Source of the DNA: Oscillospiraceae bacterium
GTDB taxonomy: Bacteria; Bacillota; Clostridia; Oscillospirales; Acutalibacteraceae
Length of the DNA stretch: 39,618 nt
Reading direction: 5' to 3'
Assembly: GCA_015066095.1 (NCBI GenBank)
Contig: SVPC01000003.1
Span: 65,407-105,024 of the forward strand
Part shown: positions 1 to 9,083 of the stretch, in pieces
Numbering within the stretch: position 1 is the first letter of the stretch
Layout of the letters: every line of letters begins with the position of its first letter
Translations under genes and position numbers: made by a program
Notes under the pieces: generated by a model
The model's database searches: none
Seen by the model: only the letters and a program-made list of their open reading frames with translations
What the model was told of the DNA's origin: nothing

Positions 1-1
1 A

Positions 2-451
2 ATTGTTATGATGTTGCTTGAAAGCAAACTGCCAATTCACAACATTACAGTAATGGTACAAAAAGAAGCGGCAGAGCGTCTTTGCGCTACCGTTGGCAGT
101 CGTGAATCTGGTGCTGTAACCGTTGCTGTAAACTATTACGCAAAAGCTGAAATATTATTCGAAGTGGACCGATACAGTTTTATGCCTGCGCCAAATGTCG
201 ACTCGGCGGTTATAAAACTCAATATCCGTCAAACCCCCGAAATCAAGTTAAATGACGAGAAAAAGTTTTTTACACTTATAAAATCAGGCTTTGCACAAAG
301 AAGAAAAACCTTGGTTAATACCATATCAAACACCACCAATTACTCAAAAGAACAGTTACGCGAAGCACTGAAAAAGATAGGTCTTAGTGAAACTGTAAGA
401 ACAGAACAATTAACAATGCAAGAATTAGCAGACCTTTCTAATAATCTTTAA
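2..451 (+). CDS. rsmA: 16S rRNA dimethyladenosine transferase RsmA (KsgA), C-terminal part
   Basis: C-terminal 149 residues of RsmA, which dimethylates two adjacent adenines in the 3' terminal helix of 16S rRNA during 30S maturation. The reading frame is open to the window edge, so the N-terminal SAM-binding half lies outside; full-length family members are about 280 residues. Visible signatures are a VQKEAAERL stretch shortly after the truncation and the PAPNVDSAV motif, both typical of KsgA/Dim1 enzymes, followed by the small helical C-terminal domain (FAQRRKTLVN). It is the only plus-strand gene in the window and converges on addA. A hairpin begins at its stop codon. Confidence 0.95.
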   Translation: MVMMLLESKLPIHNITVMVQKEAAERLCATVGSRESGAVTVAVNYYAKAEILFEVDRYSFMPAPNVDSAVIKLNIRQTPEIKLNDEKKFFTLIKSGFAQRRKTLVNTISNTTNYSKEQLREALKKIGLSETVRTEQLTMQELADLSNNL

Positions 452-480
452 GGAGTGGCATTTGCCACTCCTTTTTATTT
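451..480 (+). terminator. Intrinsic terminator of rsmA, between convergent genes
   Basis: A perfect 10-bp stem (451-460 pairing with 463-472) with a 2-nt nominal loop is followed on the plus strand by CTTTTTATTTTA. It begins right at the rsmA stop codon. The T-tract overlaps the addA stop on the other strand. On the minus strand the downstream bases are less T-rich, so it is mainly an rsmA terminator and may act weakly on addA. Confidence 0.85.
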
Positions 481-3400
481 TACTGTAACGGTTTGAGATT
501 TTTCGAAAGAATAAATCACCTTTTCCTTAACCTTTAAACCGAAAATCTTTTCACAAGCGGTAGCATATAGGGATAACTGTTCACCGTAACTATCTGCTAA
601 ATCGCCTATATCCTCTACCCTATCTGTTTTAAAGTCAAGCACAACTATGCCGTCATCCTCAACAAAGCAAACATCCACCGCACCTTGAATAATAACATTT
701 TCATCTGCAATATTACAATCAGGGTCAATTTCATTTGCAGGGATTTCGGTCAAAAAGCGCATTTCACGTTGTAAATTGGAAGAACGCATCATACGTGCAA
801 AGATATCACTTGCAAAAAATCTTTCCAATGCCTTTTTATTTAGTGAATTACGCTCATTTTCGGTTATAAACTGCCATTCATACAGTCTTTCAATCTCTGT
901 ATCAATATCATTATACTTGGAAAAATCGAAAAACTGCATAACTTTATGCATTGCAGTACCTTTGGCGGTAGCCGTTATACCACTACTGCTCATAAATGAA
1001 GGACGTGCTGTAAAGGCGAATTTATCGCTTTCGGCTTTATTTGCAAGAATTGATACCGACATTTTTGAACGAATGTTTTTAAGACCATCAAACGGATATA
1101 CATATTTTACATTATTATTAAATACACCTATAAAATCTGCATCCGGTTCGAAAGTGGTTTGGTCATTACTTTCACAAATAACCGAAAAATCATCCGCATT
1201 ATATACCGCAACCTTAACTCTGCTTTCAGTATCAAGCGGTAGAACACCATCGTTACTTTCCCTTAATTTAGCACCGTCAGGGTGCAAAAGCAAACTAATC
1301 ATTAACCAATCAGTATAACAATTAGTGCGTGAAAAAACGCTGTAATCTATAAAGCCGTCGGTCGGTATTATAAGATTTTTATAGCTTTGCAATGCCTTTT
1401 CATAGTTATTAAGACTACATACAAACATAAGTTTATCCTGCGCGCGTGTCATTGCAACATACAAAAGGCGCAACTCTTCTTCAAGTGAGGCATTGCTGAT
1501 TTTATCCAGTATAACCTCGCGTGAAATGGTCGAATATTTTTGTTTGTCGTCTTCATCATAATATTTAATACCAAAGCCAAAATCATTTGAAAATGCGGTA
1601 GAATTACGGGTTTGGGAATTATTAAATGTAGAAGAAGCATCTGCAATAATGCAAATCGGAAACTGTAAGCCTTTGGAAGCGTGTATGCTCATAATTTTAA
1701 CCGAATCGTTACCAGCGGCACCGCCAGAAACACCTGCCGACTGTTGTGTAATATATTCGGCAAAAGCGGTTGGTGAAGAAATTTTATCACTCACAAAACC
1801 TGTGGCGTAATCGCAAAGCAAGAGTAAATTATTACGCCTTTGTTCTCCGTCTGCCATAGCAGAAACAATATTAAGATATTCGGTAGTTAAAATTATATTT
1901 GTAATAAGTTTCGGCAACGGTAAAGTGACACTATCTAAGCGTAAACGCTTTAATGTATCTAACAGTTTACAGCATTTTGAATTACCGTTTTGTGCCGAAA
2001 AGATAACCGCACCAAAAAGTGATGTATCGCGTTTAGGGGCTCTGATTTCTGCTAATTCATCCGTAGAAAATCCAAAAATCGGCGATAACATAACCGTTAG
2101 TAAATCTATATCTAATTGCGGATTGTCGATAACCCTTAATAATGCCAAAACAGTGGAAATTTCGGTGCTTTCGGCAAAATCGTTTATACTGATATTAACA
2201 GGTATACCCTGTTTTCTAAGTTCTTCAACGATAACACCTGCTTTATTTTTAACATTACGAAGTAAAATTGCAAAATCGCCGTATTTTGCGTTTCGTAAAT
2301 TATTCTTATCAACCCTTATATTAGGTGAAGAATGCATAGTTTCCTTAATGAAATCGGCAATTCTCCGCGCCTCAATTACAAGGTTGTCTTCGGCGTTTTT
2401 AGTGTCGATAATATCAACGCTAACTGCTAATTCGTCGGTTTTGGGGAAATCGGCAGTAGCAACCAATTCTTCATCACCGTCATAAACAATACCGCCGGTT
2501 TCGGTGTGCATAAACATTTTGAAAAAATAGTTAATATAATCACAAACAGCATTGCAAGAACGGAAATTGTTTTTAAGCACTATTTTTTTAGGGTCAGTTT
2601 CATTCGCGTTTTCTACATCAATATGCGAATTCTTTTTGCTTAAAAAGTTCAAGGGATTGGCACCGCGGAAAGCATAAATACTTTGCTTGACATCTCCTAC
2701 AACAAACAACTTTTCATCATTATTTGATAGAATATTAAACAAAAGATTTTGTAAATCGTTAGTATCCTGATACTCGTCAACCATAATTTCTTTATACTGT
2801 GCAATTATTTCGTTTGCCAATGGATTTACGGTCACAATGCCGTCTTTTTCACTACACAAAAGTTGTAGTGCGAGATGTTCGGTATTATGAAAAGTGAACA
2901 GGTTTTCTTGCTTATATGCTTCAAAAACATTGGTTTCATACTCTTTTACAATATTAATTAAGAGTTGAATAGGCGGGTAAAGTTTTTTGAACTGCGAATC
3001 GATAAATTCGCGCTCGGCATAAAAGAATTTTTTTAGTTTTTCAATTGATTTTGTAGGAATATAAGAATAAATATCTTTCGCCGCTACAACAGATGAGAAG
3101 GCATTCATTCCGTTTTTACGCGGTAATGGTAAAAAGGAAAAGTTTTGAAGTGCGCAGTAAAATTCGTCCCAGTCGCCTAAATCGAGTTTTGCTTCTAATG
3201 TAGCAACTTTCTCGGCTGCGTCCAAAAAAGCGGTTAAATAGGCATCTGAAGCCATTTCTACGGTAGTTATCAAATCAATAGCCCTACCAATTTGATTTTT
3301 CATGCTCTCAACGACAATTTTTGCCTTTTCAAAGGAATATTGATACCAGATATTTCGCCTATCAAAACCGTCTTTGTAATTATCTGCCAAAGAATCAAAC

Positions 3401-3969
3401 CACTTTGACGGAAACGGCATCTGTCTTGAAAATTCGTAAAGAGATAGTACAAGTTCGGCAAAATTTTTCTCATCAAATTCAGAGCCGACTACATCCAATA
3501 AATCATTAAACTGCTTATCACCGCTTTCAATATAGCGGTTAATAATCTCGTATAAAACCTCTTGGTTGATTTTATTGAGTACAGTATCCTCCCCTATTTT
3601 GAAATCGGGACTAATACCTAATTTTTCAAAATTTTCGCGCACTAAATCAATACAAAATGAGTCTATTGTGCAAATTTTTGCAGATTGAAGTAAAATCTTT
3701 TGTTTAAGCAACGAGGGATTATTGGGGTTATCACGGCAAACGCTGTCAAGACTTTTTTCGATTCTTGCACGCATTTCTGCCGCCGCGGCATTTGTAAAAG
3801 TAACAATCAATAATTCGTCTGCCTGAACGGGAGCAATATTATCACAAAGTTTTTTTATAACACGCTCAACCAATACCGCGGTTTTTCCGGAACCTGCCGC
3901 GGCGGCAACTAAAATATTACCGTTTTCTTCAATTGCGCGTTTTTGGGCTTTTGTAGGTTCAAATGCCAT
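475..3969 (-). CDS. addA: ATP-dependent helicase/nuclease subunit A (AddA/RexA)
   Basis: AddA is the UvrD-like helicase and nuclease subunit of AddAB, which resects DNA double-strand breaks for RecA loading in Firmicutes. The 1164-residue product shows a Walker A motif (AAAAGSGKT, about residues 22-30), the motif II box DEYQDT, the motif VI region LLYVAMTRAQDKL, and a C-terminal nuclease motif VVLDFKTDRV. These match the usual domain order and length. I chose ATG at 3969 rather than an upstream in-frame ATG at 3999, because a strong purine-rich ribosome site (GGGAGGGGGAG) lies just before it and homologues begin near this point. The start lies inside the 3' end of addB (11-nt overlap), indicating translational coupling. 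Confidence 0.96.
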   Translation of the reverse strand: MAFEPTKAQKRAIEENGNILVAAAAGSGKTAVLVERVIKKLCDNIAPVQADELLIVTFTNAAAAEMRARIEKSLDSVCRDNPNNPSLLKQKILLQSAKICTIDSFCIDLVRENFEKLGISPDFKIGEDTVLNKINQEVLYEIINRYIESGDKQFNDLLDVVGSEFDEKNFAELVLSLYEFSRQMPFPSKWFDSLADNYKDGFDRRNIWYQYSFEKAKIVVESMKNQIGRAIDLITTVEMASDAYLTAFLDAAEKVATLEAKLDLGDWDEFYCALQNFSFLPLPRKNGMNAFSSVVAAKDIYSYIPTKSIEKLKKFFYAEREFIDSQFKKLYPPIQLLINIVKEYETNVFEAYKQENLFTFHNTEHLALQLLCSEKDGIVTVNPLANEIIAQYKEIMVDEYQDTNDLQNLLFNILSNNDEKLFVVGDVKQSIYAFRGANPLNFLSKKNSHIDVENANETDPKKIVLKNNFRSCNAVCDYINYFFKMFMHTETGGIVYDGDEELVATADFPKTDELAVSVDIIDTKNAEDNLVIEARRIADFIKETMHSSPNIRVDKNNLRNAKYGDFAILLRNVKNKAGVIVEELRKQGIPVNISINDFAESTEISTVLALLRVIDNPQLDIDLLTVMLSPIFGFSTDELAEIRAPKRDTSLFGAVIFSAQNGNSKCCKLLDTLKRLRLDSVTLPLPKLITNIILTTEYLNIVSAMADGEQRRNNLLLLCDYATGFVSDKISSPTAFAEYITQQSAGVSGGAAGNDSVKIMSIHASKGLQFPICIIADASSTFNNSQTRNSTAFSNDFGFGIKYYDEDDKQKYSTISREVILDKISNASLEEELRLLYVAMTRAQDKLMFVCSLNNYEKALQSYKNLIIPTDGFIDYSVFSRTNCYTDWLMISLLLHPDGAKLRESNDGVLPLDTESRVKVAVYNADDFSVICESNDQTTFEPDADFIGVFNNNVKYVYPFDGLKNIRSKMSVSILANKAESDKFAFTARPSFMSSSGITATAKGTAMHKVMQFFDFSKYNDIDTEIERLYEWQFITENERNSLNKKALERFFASDIFARMMRSSNLQREMRFLTEIPANEIDPDCNIADENVIIQGAVDVCFVEDDGIVVLDFKTDRVEDIGDLADSYGEQLSLYATACEKIFGLKVKEKVIYSFEKSQTVTVK

Positions 3970-6900
3970 TATTCTCCCCCTCCCTGTCGATTGCTTCAAA
4001 TATTTCGGTATTACTCATAACCGGAACTCTAAAAGGAACTTTATTTTCAATACCGCAAACCGCTTTAAAATCACAATATTTACAAGCATTTGTTTCGCGG
4101 CCGTCTATAGGATTAACACATATATCGCCATTTGCAATTGAGTTGCCTGTTTTTTTCATTATCTGCTCTATATGGTCAAAAATCTTGGAAAATTCTTGCT
4201 CGGTTATGAATGAAGCGCGTTTTTTAGATAACGAGCCGTCTTTATTAAAGGAAATTTGTGGTACAAACTCACCTTTATTTTCTTTTTCCATTGCAAGAAT
4301 TAAATCTTTATCACCTTTAAGTAAGCCGTTCATTGCAAGACCGTCGTTGTTAAGGTCGCGTTTAGACGGCATATACAAAATTCCTGCGGCATTCGATTCG
4401 TCATTGTTTTGACCACGTACCAATGCGTAGAGATATATAAGCATTTGTAAATTCAGACCATACAAAATATCGGGCAATTTAAAGGTTTTTGTACCCGTTT
4501 TATAATCAACAATACGAATATACGCATCATATCGGTCTACACGGTCGATACTGCCATTTATAATGATTTTACCCTCGTCGTATAAAAACTCTAACGGCAG
4601 ACCGTCTTTTCCGCCGATTTTGAGTTCGAAATCGGTTGGTACAAAGTCCGACTGCGCAAATTCTTTAGCAATCTGACGGATGACTTCTTTTAATGTGCGG
4701 GATATTTTAGACACCAAAAAGCGGTGACGCGCCGTTTCAACTGAGCGGTAACCTGTAACCGAATCCAAATATTCATCTATATAAAAATCACATAATTCAT
4801 CCAACTGCTCACCGGATAAATCTTTAATGTTTTGGCGGTATTTATCAATGATTTTTTCAAGCACATAATGGACTATCGTACCGCGTTGCATTGCATCAAA
4901 ATCAGCAGGTTGCATTTTTTGAATTTTAAGCCCGTATTTGCAAAAATATGCGAATTTACAGTGATTAAAAACATCAAACTTCGAAGCCGATAAATACAAA
5001 TTATCACCGTATAACTTTTTAGCATTTTGTCTAGTAATGCTTTTTTCGTTAGAAACGGCAAAACTTTCAACACTTTTTATAAAATCGCTATTACTTGCGG
5101 TTTCAATAGCGGTTTTTAGTGTAGCAGAATCTTGCTCGTTATTAAATCTGCGGCAAAGTTCGGAATAAGCCGAAGCCAAAGTTTCGGGCGCATTTTGACT
5201 ATTCAAGTGGTCATAAGGCGCATAAACTTTGTTACATTTTAAAGACTCTGAAATAACTGTAACAAAAGCTGACGGGGTTAATTCCTCGCCTTTTAAAGTT
5301 TGCTTTGCATACGAAATATAAAGTTTTTCCACGGCAGAAGAAAGTTTACAGTAAATTAAATAGTTTTCATCAATTGCCGAATAAATCTCATTATCCGCAA
5401 TTTGTATATCTAAATTTATAAGGGCTTTGCGCTCTTTAATTGCAAAAACACTTGAATTGTTACTGTATCTTGGGAAAACACCTTGATTAGCACCTAAAAC
5501 AAACACAACTTTAGGAGCAGATAATAAAATAAGGTCGGCTTGTCCGTAAATAACTTGGTCAAGCATTTGAGGAATAATGCCGATTTCTTTAAGCGAAAGC
5601 GCAAGATTAAGTGCATCATAGTACTCTTTTGTGGTGAGTGATTGTGCACTAAAACACTTGACAATACTATCAAGCACATCCATAAACGAATCGTAACTTT
5701 GACGCAAAACATCGGCAGAAAATGTTTCTTTGTCACCATATTCAAGCGACAAGGTTTTAAGACTCTCGGTTGCGTTACATTGCTCAAACAATGTTATCAA
5801 AGCGCGTGACATATCGGTAGCATTATCTTTAAAGTTCTTCTTAAATTCTATAATTGGCAAAATGGCTTTTTTGCGCAAAGAATTAAGATGGCAGATTTCT
5901 TCTTTAATTTCATCTGTCATTTCCTTGTCGACAAATCCTCGGGTATCCATATCCCAATCATCAAGCCAAGTTTTGCCGTTTATATTCCATAAATAAGCAT
6001 AATTTTCTAATTTTGAAATTTCCTCAATTGAAAGTACACCTATCCCCGACTTATGAAAACGCAAAATATTTTCGGTAGAAAAATCGAGCGCTTTTATGGC
6101 AGACAATGCGGCAATAGATAACGGAAAAGATAAAAGCGGTATTTTTTTATCAAAAAAACATTCAACATTATTTTTATTACATGCATACTCGACTGCTTGT
6201 GCGTATTTTTCGCTATCACGCACAATTATAGCAAAATCGCGGTAACGGTAACCCTTTGTGCGTACCAATTTTCTTATTGTACTTGCTACAAAATCGGCTT
6301 CGTCATAAATAGTATTAGACTCGCAAATTGTAACTGTACCATCGCTTTCGTGCGTAGGCTTATTATCGGACAAGATACGCTCTATGTTAAACATATCTTG
6401 CGATTTATAATAAGACTGAGATAAAAAGATATGCTCGTTAATTTTAACATTGTGTCTTTTTGCATATTTTTCGATTTTTTTAGTAGCTAATCTGATATTA
6501 GTAAAAACATCATATTCCCTATTACAAGAAAGGTCGTTTGTGAGTGCTATATACACATTTTCTGCTTGAGAAAAAACACGGTCAATTATCTTAAACTGTT
6601 GACCTGTAAAGCCTTTAAAACCGTCGAAAAACACAGTTTTATTTTCGAAATATTTATAGTCTAGCAAACTTTCATAAACCTTTGCGAGCTTGTCCGCAGG
6701 GTCAATATAGCGTTCAGAAATCAGTGCATCATAGGTTTCAATAATCAGCTTTAATTCGATAAGTTTTTGTTTTAAATTTTGGCTTTCGGCTTTTTGTGCC
6801 GCATTTTCTAAATCAGAAGCGGTAATGCCGTTGATTTTAAACTCACCAACAGTATCAAGCATTGTACGAGCAAAAAACAAAGACTTTGCATATTTGCCCC

Positions 6901-7216
6901 ATAATTTAAGGTCAACGGATACCTGTTTTAAGGCTTTGTTCATAAAAATAACTTTGTCACTGTCCCCTAAAAGTTGGGAAGACATACCGCCGATTTTATT
7001 AAATATCTCATCATAAAGTCGTGAAAAACTTAATACTTGTACATTAAGCGCAAAAGAATTACCCAATGTATTTAAAACTCTTTTTTCGGTTTCAAAAGTA
7101 TATTGTTCGGGAACGATAATTACTGATTTACCGCCATTTTCCGATAATTCTTTAGCCTTTTGCAAAATAGTTTCGGTCTTGCCCGAAAGTGGCAAACCAA
7201 AAATAAACTGTAACAC
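3959..7216 (-). CDS. addB: ATP-dependent nuclease subunit B (AddB/RexB), GTG start
   Basis: AddB is the partner of AddA. It carries an inactivated helicase-like fold, a P-loop near the N terminus (GLPLSGKT, residues 7-14) and a RecB-family nuclease domain near the C terminus (RIVDYKTG). The 4Fe-4S cysteines of the family can be seen: a Cys in HCKFAYFCKYGL before the nuclease domain, and the CKYCDFKAVC cluster after it (C-x2-C-x5-C). The length of 1085 residues is slightly shorter than B. subtilis AddB. The start is GTG, preceded by AAAGGAG at 7-nt spacing. The 3' end overlaps addA. I see no clear promoter in the 54-nt gap after the bofA-like gene. Confidence 0.94.
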   Translation of the reverse strand: MLQFIFGLPLSGKTETILQKAKELSENGGKSVIIVPEQYTFETEKRVLNTLGNSFALNVQVLSFSRLYDEIFNKIGGMSSQLLGDSDKVIFMNKALKQVSVDLKLWGKYAKSLFFARTMLDTVGEFKINGITASDLENAAQKAESQNLKQKLIELKLIIETYDALISERYIDPADKLAKVYESLLDYKYFENKTVFFDGFKGFTGQQFKIIDRVFSQAENVYIALTNDLSCNREYDVFTNIRLATKKIEKYAKRHNVKINEHIFLSQSYYKSQDMFNIERILSDNKPTHESDGTVTICESNTIYDEADFVASTIRKLVRTKGYRYRDFAIIVRDSEKYAQAVEYACNKNNVECFFDKKIPLLSFPLSIAALSAIKALDFSTENILRFHKSGIGVLSIEEISKLENYAYLWNINGKTWLDDWDMDTRGFVDKEMTDEIKEEICHLNSLRKKAILPIIEFKKNFKDNATDMSRALITLFEQCNATESLKTLSLEYGDKETFSADVLRQSYDSFMDVLDSIVKCFSAQSLTTKEYYDALNLALSLKEIGIIPQMLDQVIYGQADLILLSAPKVVFVLGANQGVFPRYSNNSSVFAIKERKALINLDIQIADNEIYSAIDENYLIYCKLSSAVEKLYISYAKQTLKGEELTPSAFVTVISESLKCNKVYAPYDHLNSQNAPETLASAYSELCRRFNNEQDSATLKTAIETASNSDFIKSVESFAVSNEKSITRQNAKKLYGDNLYLSASKFDVFNHCKFAYFCKYGLKIQKMQPADFDAMQRGTIVHYVLEKIIDKYRQNIKDLSGEQLDELCDFYIDEYLDSVTGYRSVETARHRFLVSKISRTLKEVIRQIAKEFAQSDFVPTDFELKIGGKDGLPLEFLYDEGKIIINGSIDRVDRYDAYIRIVDYKTGTKTFKLPDILYGLNLQMLIYLYALVRGQNNDESNAAGILYMPSKRDLNNDGLAMNGLLKGDKDLILAMEKENKGEFVPQISFNKDGSLSKKRASFITEQEFSKIFDHIEQIMKKTGNSIANGDICVNPIDGRETNACKYCDFKAVCGIENKVPFRVPVMSNTEIFEAIDREGENNGI

Positions 7217-7270
7217 ACTATCACTCCTTTAAGATAAGTTTACAACATAAATAGTCCTATATTTGGGACA

Positions 7271-7531
7271 TTAAATGATTAAATTCAAAAACAAAAACAG
7301 CAAGACGGCAGGAACACCAAGAACCGAAGCACTCGAAACGGTATACCAATTAAGCGCTAATTTTATACCAATAAAATCCTTTAATAAATATATTATAAGA
7401 AAAGTTACTACGCCAAAAAAAGCATTAGACAAAATAAATTTTAAAAGTTTTCGTTCACGTGCCGCCAAAATAAAAATTATAAGAAAACACAAAATCATAA
7501 TGCCAAGAATAAAATATTTTAAAAATTCCAT
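7271..7531 (-). CDS. BofA-family small membrane protein (pro-sigma-K processing inhibitor family)
   Basis: An 86-residue protein with two or three hydrophobic segments. Near the C terminus it has a patch LNW...SASVLGVPAVLLFLFL that matches the BofA signature (LNW...GVPGVLLLL). In B. subtilis, BofA holds the SpoIVFB protease inactive in the forespore membrane until sigma-K is needed. In Clostridia the family is often next to recR; here it sits 54 nt before addB in the same direction, so it may be co-transcribed with addBA. Whether this organism sporulates cannot be told from the window, so the functional role is inferred from family alone. Confidence 0.75.
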   Translation of the reverse strand: MEFLKYFILGIMILCFLIIFILAARERKLLKFILSNAFFGVVTFLIIYLLKDFIGIKLALNWYTVSSASVLGVPAVLLFLFLNLII

Positions 7532-7571
7532 AAAATCACCATTTAATATTATGAAATTTTAAAATATAAAA

Positions 7572-7610
7572 TTCTTAAAAAATGCTGCCTCAAAGCGGAG
7601 ACAGCATTTT
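7572..7610 (-). terminator. Intrinsic terminator of the cohesin/dockerin operon
   Basis: A 13-bp stem (7579-7591 pairing with 7598-7610, one G-T wobble) with a 6-nt loop lies 6 nt past the stop of the cohesin gene. On the minus strand it runs into TTTTTTAAG. It separates the cohesin/dockerin operon from the bofA-like gene. Confidence 0.9.
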
Positions 7611-7615
7611 AAATT

Positions 7616-9076
7616 TTATTTTAAGACAGTATAATCGTTATCAATTTCCACTTCATCAAAATCATCGTCATCTTCTAAAACGAAGTCTTCCGGACGATTT
7701 AATGACTTTTTAACAAAATAAACGATTAACAAAACAAGTAATAAAAGAATTCCGACAATAAGAACAGTTAAAGCGATAATTATAACTTTACCGTTTGTAG
7801 AAAGTGAAGAAAAACGGGAAATCAATCCGTCAGTATCTTCCTTTTCTTTATTTGAAATATTTGCGAAATCAGGATATCTTTGTATTGTACCTTCGGAGCT
7901 ATCGTAGCGATATAGATTATAATTGTCAGCCGAGAAACAATATACATAATAAAAATCAGTCATATTTGTTGCTGAATCGGCGAAACATTCTACATCAAAT
8001 CCGCCTATCTGAACAGTGGAACTGTAAAGGCTTTCAGGAAGCGAATAATCATTTGGGAAAGCGTTGAAAATATAATAATTTTCACCCATAAAAACATACT
8101 TTAATTTCTCAAAAGCGTCCTGCTCAGCATCGTATAAATAAGGTTCCAATTTATCACTATCAGGTGCTTTTAAATAATAAAGTCTGAAATTACCGTTTTT
8201 ATCAACAGCTGTTTCAATATCATAACCATTAACTTTTGCAACTTCTATTGAAAAATCTTTAAAGATTATATCTTTTGGAATTACGGACGCAATTAAATAT
8301 ACACTATCGCCTATTGTGGTCTGCAAACCGCCAATATCGGTGTTTACACCTTCTTTGGCGCGGTTTACTTTAATGGTATATTTTTGTGTAGTACCATTTG
8401 CCGCTTCGACAGTAACTTTTACAGTATTGCTGCCAACCTTCAGTTTTGTATTACCATCAACCGATTTGATTTTAGCATTACTGTCTTCGGTTTCGGCGGT
8501 AACGATAACCTCTTCTACATTAAAAGGAACTTGGGTTTTATATGAATATTTTGTAGGAGAAAAAGCAGGGTCTAAAGCATATCCACCTACATTTAATGAT
8601 TTAAGTTTGGCGTTAGATGAAAATCCGGAATCCTTAACAGTCAAATTTGCCGATGCACCGCTAATTTTTTTAGTTTCAGCACCACTAACACTATTAACTG
8701 CATAAGTACAATCAGTAACAGTAATTGCGCTTGTACCACCCTTTAAAGCGGTAAATACAAAAGAATATGTAACATCTTTTTTACCTTCGGGTGATTCGAC
8801 AACATTCACGCGAACAACACCCGAACTATCATCAGTACCATTTCCGCTTTTAAACTTTAAAATTTCCTCATCATATTTTAGATAAAAAGAAATCGCATAC
8901 ATTTTAACATCCGGATTTATGCGAACAGAAATAGTGACATCTTTTCCAACTTGTGCATTTTTATTAAAATATAAAATCGCGCTTTTAGCCGCATTTGCAG
9001 AAAAAATCATACAACTAAAAATAACCGCAATAGAAGCAATTACCGAAAGTAACTTTGTCACAAATTTCATTTTCAT
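7616..9076 (-). CDS. Membrane-anchored cohesin-domain protein with cadherin-like domain
   Basis: A 486-residue surface protein. In order: a signal peptide (about residues 1-30); a cohesin-like domain (about 31-150; beta-rich, with VGKDVTISVRI and FYLKYDEEILKF resembling cohesin strands); a cadherin-like beta-sandwich domain (about 155-240; LNVGGYALDPAFSPTKYSY); an unassigned extracellular region (about 245-425); one membrane span (about 430-455); and a short very acidic cytoplasmic tail. Cohesins bind dockerins, and the gene just upstream in the same operon (7-nt gap) encodes a dockerin. The likely role is a single-cohesin anchor holding that partner at the outer membrane face. The cohesin call rests on pattern, not alignment; binding is inferred. 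Confidence 0.75.
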   Translation of the reverse strand: MKMKFVTKLLSVIASIAVIFSCMIFSANAAKSAILYFNKNAQVGKDVTISVRINPDVKMYAISFYLKYDEEILKFKSGNGTDDSSGVVRVNVVESPEGKKDVTYSFVFTALKGGTSAITVTDCTYAVNSVSGAETKKISGASANLTVKDSGFSSNAKLKSLNVGGYALDPAFSPTKYSYKTQVPFNVEEVIVTAETEDSNAKIKSVDGNTKLKVGSNTVKVTVEAANGTTQKYTIKVNRAKEGVNTDIGGLQTTIGDSVYLIASVIPKDIIFKDFSIEVAKVNGYDIETAVDKNGNFRLYYLKAPDSDKLEPYLYDAEQDAFEKLKYVFMGENYYIFNAFPNDYSLPESLYSSTVQIGGFDVECFADSATNMTDFYYVYCFSADNYNLYRYDSSEGTIQRYPDFANISNKEKEDTDGLISRFSSLSTNGKVIIIALTVLIVGILLLLVLLIVYFVKKSLNRPEDFVLEDDDDFDEVEIDNDYTVLK

Positions 9077-9083
9077 CTCTCCG

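Noticed and set aside
3970-3999. Upstream ATG for addA
   Set aside because: A strong ribosome site directly precedes the ATG at 3969, and family N termini match that start.
7217-7270. Promoter or operator (GTCC/GGAC inverted repeat) before addB
   Set aside because: Only 4-bp arms, and no -35/-10 pair with acceptable spacing could be found.
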